The notes beneath the pieces are model-generated. The model was not told the origin of the DNA. It did no database searches and saw only the letters and a program-made list of their open reading frames with translations. A DNA stretch of 40,007 nt, taken from Calditrichia bacterium (GTDB taxonomy: Bacteria > Calditrichota > Calditrichia > Calditrichales > J004). A program made the translations under genes and the position numbers. The stretch is from the NCBI GenBank assembly GCA_027006055.1, contig JALTKX010000227.1, forward strand, positions 1-40,007. The letters are read 5' to 3'. Of this stretch, positions 34,862-40,007 are shown piece by piece; the first letter of the stretch is position 1, and every line of letters starts with the position of its first letter.

Positions 34862-36250
34862 TTATTTTTCTTCATGGTCTTTTACCTTCAGCGGATAGTT
34901 CCCACTGAAGCAGGCGGTACAATAGCTCTGCCCCTTATCCGAGGGCATGGAGTCCAGCATGCCTTTGATGGAGAGATACTTTAATGAATCGGCGCCAAGA
35001 TATTCACAAATTTCATCCACGCTACGTTGATTGGCGATCAGTTCTTCGTGGGTGGGAAAGTTCATGCCGTAAAAACAGGGATTTTTTATGGGCGGCGAAC
35101 TGATGCGCAGATGCACCTCGCGGGCTCCCGCGTCACGTATGGTTTGCACCAGCTTTTTCAGCGTTGTGCCGCGTACAATGGAGTCGTCCACAATAACCAC
35201 GCGGCGATCTTTTAAAACACCGCCCACCGTATTAAATTTTAGCTTAACGCTGGAGGCGCGCGTTTTTTGCGTGGGTTTGATAAAGGTGCGCCCGATGTAA
35301 TGATTGCGTATCAGGCCGATTTCATACTTTAAATTGCTGCGGGCGGCATAGCCCAGGGCCGTGGTGTTGCTGCTATCGGGAACGGAGATCACGATATCCG
35401 CCTCAACATCATTCTCCAGCGCCAGATTTTTACCCAGCTTACGACGGGTTTTATCCACATACTCGCCAAAGATACGGCTGTCCGGCCGGGAGAAATAGAC
35501 AAACTCAAACACACAATGGGCGGCGTCGCACTTGGGGAAGGGATGATAAACATGCATGCCCCCTTCATCAAAAACGATCATTTCCCCCTTTTCCACATCC
35601 CGCACGTACTCCGCTCCCAGCAGATCAAAGGCGGTGGTCTCCGAGGCCACCACATAACTGTCGCCCATTTTGCCAAGGGCCAGGGGACGAAAGCCTTGGG
35701 GATCGCGCACAACGATCAGCTTGTCACGGGTCAGGAAAACCAGGCTGAAGGCGCCTTCGATCTGCCGCACGGCGTCCTTAATGCTGTCGATCAGCGACTC
35801 CTCCAGAGACTTGGCCACCAGATGCAGAATGACCTCGCTGTCCGAAGTGGTTTGAAAAATGGAGCCGCGCGCCTCCAGTTTTTTACGCAGGGTTTGGGAA
35901 TTGGTCAGATTGCCGTTATGGCCGACGCCCAGTTCCCCGTCCTTATAGCGCACCACGATGGGTTGAATATTCAACTCCGCCGAGGCGCCCGTTGTGGAAT
36001 AACGGTTGTGCCCAATGGCGATGTGTCCCTTCAGCTTCTGTAAATCCTGTTCGCTGAACACATCGGATACCAGCCCCATGCCCAGGCGCTTGCGCACCAT
36101 TTGGCCGTCGCTGACGGCAATACCGGCGCTCTCCTGCCCTCGGTGTTGCAGGGCGTGCAGACTGAGATAACTGGAAAAAGAGGCGTTTTCATCGCCATAT
36201 ATACCCACGATGCCGCAAAACTCCGTGGGACGATCCAGGAAAGAATCCAT
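34862..36250 (-). CDS. purF: Amidophosphoribosyltransferase PurF
   Basis: PurF makes phosphoribosylamine, the first step of purine synthesis. I start at the ATG at 36250 (MDSFLDRPTEFCGIVG, 462 aa); the longer frame adds an improbable N-terminus. An 11-residue propeptide precedes the nucleophile Cys12, as in Bacillus-type enzymes. The glutaminase part has LQHRGQESAGI and IGHNRYSTTG. The PRPP site is VVIVDDSIVRGTT. Cysteines matching the Fe-S cluster ligands are present (AHCVFEFVYFSRPDS, NPCFYGMNFP, YCTACFSG). A -10-like TATATT lies at 36282-36287, with no good -35. It heads a four-gene operon. Confidence 0.95.
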   Translation of the reverse strand: MDSFLDRPTEFCGIVGIYGDENASFSSYLSLHALQHRGQESAGIAVSDGQMVRKRLGMGLVSDVFSEQDLQKLKGHIAIGHNRYSTTGASAELNIQPIVVRYKDGELGVGHNGNLTNSQTLRKKLEARGSIFQTTSDSEVILHLVAKSLEESLIDSIKDAVRQIEGAFSLVFLTRDKLIVVRDPQGFRPLALGKMGDSYVVASETTAFDLLGAEYVRDVEKGEMIVFDEGGMHVYHPFPKCDAAHCVFEFVYFSRPDSRIFGEYVDKTRRKLGKNLALENDVEADIVISVPDSSNTTALGYAARSNLKYEIGLIRNHYIGRTFIKPTQKTRASSVKLKFNTVGGVLKDRRVVIVDDSIVRGTTLKKLVQTIRDAGAREVHLRISSPPIKNPCFYGMNFPTHEELIANQRSVDEICEYLGADSLKYLSIKGMLDSMPSDKGQSYCTACFSGNYPLKVKDHEEK

Positions 36251-36425
36251 TATTAATATTCCATTTTTAAGAGAAGTCGCTAATATAAGGCTTGTCTTGT
36301 AAAAGGGGAAAAAAAACATCACCGGAAAGGGGAATTATTTCGGAGGCCGTCGGGGTGTGCGGTCGCGGCAAAGGCAAGGGAAAGAGCAGGTGTGGAAAAC
36401 CTTCTCCCTGGCCGGGCCCCGTCCC

Positions 36426-36794
36426 TTAGCGCACCAAAATCAAAGCCAGGCCAATTCCGGCAATATCGGCAATAAGATCGGGGATGGAAAAGATATTATT
36501 TTTTTGCCTGCTGTCGCGGATTTCCTTGCCCAACCCAATGCTAAAGCTGATTCCTGCCGCTATTTGCCGGGAACGGGCGGGCGCGACGCCATTGCGCTGC
36601 AAAAGCTGAATATTCAGACCGGTAATAAAAAAACTACCGAAAAAGTGCTGCGCCTTATCCCGGGCCAGCCAGGGATCGTTTTTGGAAAACAGGCCGGATA
36701 ACAGCGTTTTGTCAAAAGCAGGCTGTCCCGTTGGCGCCTTGGCCCGGGCGGAAAGCGGCATGGCGGCTATTATAAGAATCAAAATAAAACGCAT
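36426..36794 (-). CDS. Small exported protein, YfiM/DUF2279-like
   Basis: The 122-aa product has a signal peptide (MRFILILIIAAMPLSARA). The conserved features are DKAQHFFGSFFITG (46-59), a GKEIRDSR segment and FSIPDLIADIAGIGLAL near the C-terminus. This pattern (DK..H near the front, then K and S..D...D..G) recalls the YfiM/DUF2279 family of envelope proteins with unknown function. Its start shares a base with the stop of the preceding DUF5683-type gene (TAATG), so it is the last gene of this operon. The 175 bases downstream, up to the purF start, hold only GC-rich sequence and the presumed purF promoter. Confidence 0.65.
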   Translation of the reverse strand: MRFILILIIAAMPLSARAKAPTGQPAFDKTLLSGLFSKNDPWLARDKAQHFFGSFFITGLNIQLLQRNGVAPARSRQIAAGISFSIGLGKEIRDSRQKNNIFSIPDLIADIAGIGLALILVR

Positions 36795-37516
36795 TAAAAG
36801 GAAAACTCCATTTTAAAGATCATGGTACCGGTGTTCCTATCGGGGAACAGATCAAAACGGGCAACTTCGTCAAATTTGAACAGCCAGGCGTCAACCTGCG
36901 CGTCCAGCACCATAAACAGATAGGTTAACCCCAAATACCAATAATAGCGGCTACGTTGATCCTTGTAGGTCTCGGCGCCGGTTTCCCTGTACAGACGGTT
37001 GTTGTGATACACATTGTAGCCCACGGCCGATACCAGTCCGAAATAGAGGGCCGATTTATAGTAGGATTCGTTATACCACTGCCCCCATCCCGGGAAAAAA
37101 ACGGAACGCAGCGCGGCCCCCCAGGGCGATTTTAAGGGAGTATCCGAATAGAGTTCCCTTTTGGGAGCCCGGTAATGACGACCGTAATACCAGCCGTCCA
37201 GCAAACCCAGGCCATGCCAGGCCGCCCCCCACAGGGCGTAACGGCCGGCGTCGTCCCTGTCCGCACTCAGGCCGCTTCCCTTATATTGAAGATAGGCATT
37301 GGCGGCCGAACCGTAAAAATACCAGGCGCCGCCGTAAAACAGCGCCGATTTTACAAAACGTTCCTGATGCAGTTGGGCCAATCCGGGAAGCGCGTCCGAA
37401 AGCCGCCACTCATACCCCGGCCGGGTACTCTTTAATTCCGTGTTCTGTGCCGGGGATAAAAAAGGAACCGCAAAAAAAATCAGCAAAAGATATTTTTTAA
37501 TAACGGCAATGAACAT
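36794..37516 (-). CDS. DUF5683-type exported membrane protein
   Basis: The 240-residue protein starts MFIAVIKKYLLLIFFAVPFLSPAQ, a signal peptide. The centre contains SPWGAALRSVFFPGWGQWYNESYYKSALYFG (seen in parts, such as FFPGWGQWYNESYYKSA), the recognisable core of DUF5683, then YYWYLGLTYLFMVLDAQVDAWL. Such proteins are common in Bacteroidetes and their relatives and are of unknown function, with several hydrophobic or amphipathic helices. It overlaps the upstream lipid-kinase gene by 20 bases and is translationally coupled to the downstream YfiM-like gene. Confidence 0.75.
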   Translation of the reverse strand: MFIAVIKKYLLLIFFAVPFLSPAQNTELKSTRPGYEWRLSDALPGLAQLHQERFVKSALFYGGAWYFYGSAANAYLQYKGSGLSADRDDAGRYALWGAAWHGLGLLDGWYYGRHYRAPKRELYSDTPLKSPWGAALRSVFFPGWGQWYNESYYKSALYFGLVSAVGYNVYHNNRLYRETGAETYKDQRSRYYWYLGLTYLFMVLDAQVDAWLFKFDEVARFDLFPDRNTGTMIFKMEFSF

Positions 37517-38372
37517 TCAGCGCTCCGCTATGCAAGGTTATTTTCAACTCGGTTAAGTCATAGCCCAGTTCCTCGCCGTCGGCATGGGCGGCAAAAGGCT
37601 CTTCCGAGGTAATGGTTATCCGTTGCCCCGTGCCCATTTCCACCCTGGGGTCCTTAACGTGGCTGCCGCTGTACACGCGCAACAGGTTACGCAAAACGGA
37701 CGGCGTGGACATTTTATGAATCATGCAGATATCAAAACGGGCGTCATCCAGCCGCGCATCGGGCGTCAGCAGGAAACCGCCGCCCAACGAAGGGCCGTTT
37801 CCCACGGTGAGCATGAATAATTCCCGTCGCTGTTGTGTGCCGTCGATATCTACCTGCAAAACCGTGTGGCTATAGGACTTTAAAGTAGCCAATACGGCAT
37901 AGAGGTATACCAGGTTCCCGCGCAGTTTTTTGATGCTAAAGCTCTTTTTAACCACCCAGGCGTCAAAACCGACCCCCAGGCCGTTTATAAAATAGCGTTC
38001 GTTCACCTGCCCCACATCCATGGGCCGCGGCTTGTCTTCCCCGATCAGTTCCAGGGCTTTGTCCATGTCGGCCGGGATATTCAGGGCGTTGAGCAGATCG
38101 TTTCCCGTGCCCACGCCCACAATGCCCAGGGCCGCCCGGCTGCCCATCAGTCCGTTAACCACTTCGTGAATGGTGCCGTCTCCACCCACGGCCACGACGG
38201 TTTTTCTCCGTTTGGCCTCTTCGCGGGCCAGGAAGACGGCATGCCCCGGATATTCGGTAAAACGTATCACCGCCTCCGGGAATTTTTGGGCCAGGATCAG
38301 GCGCAGTTTTTTTTCCAACTTTTTCGCCCGGCCCCGGCCCGCCGCCGGATTAATTATAAACGCGATACTCAT
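37497..38372 (-). CDS. Diacylglycerol/lipid kinase family protein (YegS/BmrU/DgkB-like)
   Basis: I start at 38372 (MSIAFIINPAAGRGRA, 291 aa), where the ATG overlaps the ridA stop as ATGA; an ATG five codons earlier lies inside ridA. The lipid-kinase catalytic domain is clear: INPAAGRG, VVAVGGDGTIHEVVNGLM and IVGVGTGNDLLNAL. The C-terminal beta domain has PFAAHADGEELG, where the Asp/Glu are typical. It phosphorylates a lipid alcohol, perhaps diacylglycerol. Given the ceramide genes elsewhere in the window, a sphingoid or ceramide substrate is a speculation only. It is coupled to the overlapping DUF5683-type gene. Confidence 0.88.
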   Translation of the reverse strand: MSIAFIINPAAGRGRAKKLEKKLRLILAQKFPEAVIRFTEYPGHAVFLAREEAKRRKTVVAVGGDGTIHEVVNGLMGSRAALGIVGVGTGNDLLNALNIPADMDKALELIGEDKPRPMDVGQVNERYFINGLGVGFDAWVVKKSFSIKKLRGNLVYLYAVLATLKSYSHTVLQVDIDGTQQRRELFMLTVGNGPSLGGGFLLTPDARLDDARFDICMIHKMSTPSVLRNLLRVYSGSHVKDPRVEMGTGQRITITSEEPFAAHADGEELGYDLTELKITLHSGALNVHCRY

Positions 38373-38743
38373 TTGAGCGCTATGCAATCAATTTCGATTT
38401 TTACATCCTTGGGCAGTCTGCTCACCTCCACCGTGGCCCGCGCCGGCTTGGAAGCGTCGAAGTATTCGGCATAGATGTTGTTGACGGCGGCAAAGTCGTT
38501 CATATCCGCCAGATAGATGGTTGTTTTGACCACCTTGTCCAAAGCGCTGCCCGCCTCGGCGAGCACGGCCCGCATATTTTTTATCACCTGGCGGGTCTGG
38601 CTTTCCACATCCGGCGGTATACGATTATCATTATCCCGGTCGATGGCGATTTGTCCGGAAAGGAATATCATACCGTTAGCCTCCACCGCCTGGGAATACG
38701 GCCCAATGGGCGCGGGGGCTTTATCGCTGTTAATAATCTTCAT
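38369..38743 (-). CDS. ridA: RidA family 2-iminopropanoate deaminase
   Basis: RidA hydrolyses reactive enamine/imine intermediates made by PLP enzymes. The 124-aa length from the ATG at 38743 is normal, and the start has a GGAAGGA ribosome-binding site. The family signature residues are present: APIGPYSQAV near the N-terminus, FLSGQIAID, and at the C-terminus PARATVEVSRLPKDVKIEIDCIA (seen in part), which carries the substrate-binding Arg (PARATVEV). The open frame extends 66 codons upstream but that part is not protein-like. It is the first gene of the ridA-lipid kinase-DUF5683-YfiM-like operon, divergent from dnaA. Confidence 0.92.
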   Translation of the reverse strand: MKIINSDKAPAPIGPYSQAVEANGMIFLSGQIAIDRDNDNRIPPDVESQTRQVIKNMRAVLAEAGSALDKVVKTTIYLADMNDFAAVNNIYAEYFDASKPARATVEVSRLPKDVKIEIDCIALK

Positions 38744-39003
38744 CGCGTCCTTCCTTTTTACAAAAATAAGGCCTAATTTAATAGCTGAACGCGACAGAAG
38801 CGAATTTGTTGGGAAAGTGTGAAACAGCAAAAAAAGCCAATGCCCGACAGTAAAGAGTTTACGGCCGCCGCCGTGAAACATTTGTGACAATTTTAAAGAA
38901 TATTTTCCGGTAAAAATCAACCTTAAAATCAATAAATACAAGCAATAAGAAACTTAACATTTTATAAGGTCGCTTTTTTTTTCACGGAAAGCTTTATCAT
39001 CCC

Positions 39004-39033
39004 TTGACATATATTTGTCCTTTCAATTACTAT
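39004..39033 (+). promoter_or_regulatory. Candidate dnaA promoter
   Basis: TTGACA (39004-39009) and TACTAT (39028-39033) are separated by 18 bases. The leader to the dnaA start would be about 240 bases and contains the DnaA-box-like sites, which suggests autorepression. Confidence 0.55.
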
Positions 39034-39054
39034 GAATCAGTCGTAAGGGATAGT

Positions 39055-39090
39055 TGTGGAAAACTTGTGGAAAACCTTCACTAATCCACA
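39055..39090. promoter_or_regulatory. Cluster of DnaA-box-like sites
   Basis: TGTGGAAAA occurs at 39055-39063 and again at 39066-39074. TAATCCACA, one mismatch from the consensus TTATCCACA, is at 39082-39090 on the other strand. Three sites in 36 bases close after a candidate dnaA promoter are unlikely to be chance. Confidence 0.6.
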
Positions 39091-39248
39091 ATCAAAATAG
39101 GCATTGAAATGGCGCCGGGAACAGACAGGCGGCGCGAAATATTTCAAGCTCTTATTTTTCAACTACTTACAAACGAACTCACACTATGCAATATGTTAAC
39201 AGCCGGGTACCGCGCCTGCCATTGGCGTCCTGTGCCGTCTGTATCAAT

Positions 39249-39257
39249 TGTGGATAA
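39249..39257 (-). promoter_or_regulatory. Consensus DnaA box
   Basis: TGTGGATAA is the exact reverse complement of TTATCCACA, 20 bases before the dnaA start codon. Confidence 0.7.
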
Positions 39258-39277
39258 TAAACAAAAAGGATCAATGA

Positions 39278-40007
39278 ATGGCTCGGAATTCGCTGGCTCA
39301 ACTCTCCTCACACCCCGACACCGTATGGCCCGCAATTTTAGATGTTATAAAACAAAACATTAACATTCGCAGTTTTACAACCTGGTTTGCCCCCATAAAC
39401 CTGATCAAGCTCAGCGATCAGCATCTGGAACTGGAAGTACCCAACCGGTTTTTCTCCGAATGGATAGAGAACCATTACAACGATCTTATACAAAACGCCG
39501 TCACACAGATTTTGGGTGACAGCAAGAAAATTTCCTTTAAGGTAAAAAATAAGGAAAGCGCTCCCGATTCTCCCTATGGCGCCCAGGACTGGGTCAAATC
39601 CGAGGAAGTTAAAAGCAGCCCTTCCGCCGTGCAATCCGAATATGTTTTTTCCACGCGCATCAATGAGCGTTACCATTTTGATAATTTCATCGTCGGTGAC
39701 AACAACAACTTTGCCAGCGCCGCCGCCCGCGCCGTGGGCGACGCACCGGGAAAAACCAACTATAATCCGCTGATCATCTATGGCCGCACCGGATTGGGGA
39801 AAACCCATCTCATCCAGGCCATCGGCAACCATGCCCGCATGAACAAACCGGACACCAAGGTTTATTATGCCTCCAGCGAAACCTTTACCTCGCACTTTAT
39901 CAGCGCCATTCAAAAAAACAAGGTGGCCGAGTTCTCCGCCTTCTACCGCTCCTGCGATATTCTGTTGATTGACGATATTCAGTTTTTCTCCAACAAGGGC
40001 AAAACCC
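39278..40007 (+). CDS. dnaA: Chromosomal replication initiator DnaA, N-terminal part (cut by window edge)
   Basis: The ATG at 39278 begins MARNSLAQLSSHPDTVW, preceded by AAGGA; an ATG four bases earlier is in another frame. Domain I (about 10-80) includes SFTTWFAPINLI and VPNRFFSEWIENHY. A short variable linker (about 85-125) follows. The AAA+ domain begins with FDNFIVGDNNNFA, then Walker A GRTGLGKTH (169-177) and Walker B ILLIDDIQFF (228-237). DnaA binds the origin and opens DNA. The window ends shortly after Walker B at about 243 residues, so the arginine finger and the DNA-binding domain are outside. Confidence 0.96.
   Translation, partial: MARNSLAQLSSHPDTVWPAILDVIKQNINIRSFTTWFAPINLIKLSDQHLELEVPNRFFSEWIENHYNDLIQNAVTQILGDSKKISFKVKNKESAPDSPYGAQDWVKSEEVKSSPSAVQSEYVFSTRINERYHFDNFIVGDNNNFASAAARAVGDAPGKTNYNPLIIYGRTGLGKTHLIQAIGNHARMNKPDTKVYYASSETFTSHFISAIQKNKVAEFSAFYRSCDILLIDDIQFFSNKGKT

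Larger units (their letters stand above)
38744..39277. other. Non-coding region upstream of dnaA, possible origin
   Basis: This 534-base gene-free stretch separates ridA from dnaA. It is AT-rich (notably 38885-39000) and contains a promoter-like pair before dnaA and four DnaA-box-like sites at 39055-39257. Such a combination fits dnaA autoregulation and possibly the chromosomal origin, but I cannot confirm origin activity. No tRNA or small RNA was recognised in it, and no convincing ridA promoter. Confidence 0.5.

Noticed and set aside
36251-36322. Hydrophobic N-terminal extension of PurF
   Set aside because: PurF needs a short propeptide before the nucleophilic Cys; the ATG at 36250 gives 11 residues, and the extension would overlap the presumed promoter.
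38744-38941. Long N-terminal extension of RidA
   Set aside because: RidA proteins are about 125 aa; the ATG at 38743 has a strong ribosome-binding site, and the upstream codons do not look like protein.
39109-39363. Open frame of 84 codons upstream of and overlapping dnaA
   Set aside because: It overlaps the dnaA start in another frame, covers the DnaA boxes and has no recognisable motif.

Overview
The window reads as a chromosomal segment of a Gram-negative bacterium of the FCB (Fibrobacteres-Chlorobi-Bacteroidetes) kind, perhaps Calditrichota or Ignavibacteria. This placement is inferred from gene content: a GWxTD-domain protein, a DUF5683-type protein, a Bacteroidetes-style serine palmitoyltransferase, BshC (bacillithiol), a short archaeal-type prolyl-tRNA synthetase, several lipoproteins and an outer-membrane beta-barrel fusion. 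No phage, insertion sequence, CRISPR array or rRNA was seen. The DNA is densely coding, mostly housekeeping, with many overlapping start/stop pairs.

Layout. 1-211: 5' end of groEL (minus). 515-2374: enoyl-CoA hydratase and an unusual histidine kinase (plus), ending at a bidirectional terminator. 2415-6002: gap-pgk-tpiA-secG-tRNA-Leu, a glycolytic/secretion operon (minus). 6256-8799: TPR lipoprotein, YjjX-type NTPase and adenosine deaminase (plus). 8796-12344: minus-strand operon of an NAD-dependent reductase/epimerase, a methyltransferase, bshC and a small membrane protein. 12491-14816: serine palmitoyltransferase and a YghO/BcerS-like acyltransferase (plus). The divergent reductase plus these two genes form a plausible complete ceramide-synthesis core around a near-perfect 17-bp inverted repeat.

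14835-20000 (minus): rhomboid protease, proS with an upstream tRNA-Arg and clear promoter, a nucleotide pyrophosphatase/phosphodiesterase, and a zinc-finger/NodB fusion. 20185-24681 (plus): an envelope cluster of a HExxH/beta-propeller/beta-barrel fusion, a PQQ-propeller lipoprotein and a small membrane protein. 24770-27965 (plus): GAF-PP2C phosphatase and a spore-photoproduct-lyase-like radical SAM protein. 27949-30170 (minus): OmpR-type two-component system with a PhoB-box-like tandem repeat upstream. 30299-31585 (minus): GWxTD protein. 31685-36250 (minus): purF-ubiA-ftsY-rimO. 36426-38743 (minus): ridA, lipid kinase, DUF5683 protein, YfiM-like protein. 38744-39277: regulatory/possible origin region with DnaA boxes. 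39278-40007: dnaA, cut by the window edge.

Themes: central glycolysis, sphingolipid and envelope biogenesis, thiol redox, nucleotide hygiene, and the dnaA region. The most interesting parts are the compact ceramide locus and its palindrome, the SPL-like enzyme lacking the usual catalytic Cys, the outer-membrane metalloprotease-like fusion, the B-box/NodB fusion, and a small set of promoters sharing a TAAATT -10. All functional calls come from reading motifs by eye; no search was run.
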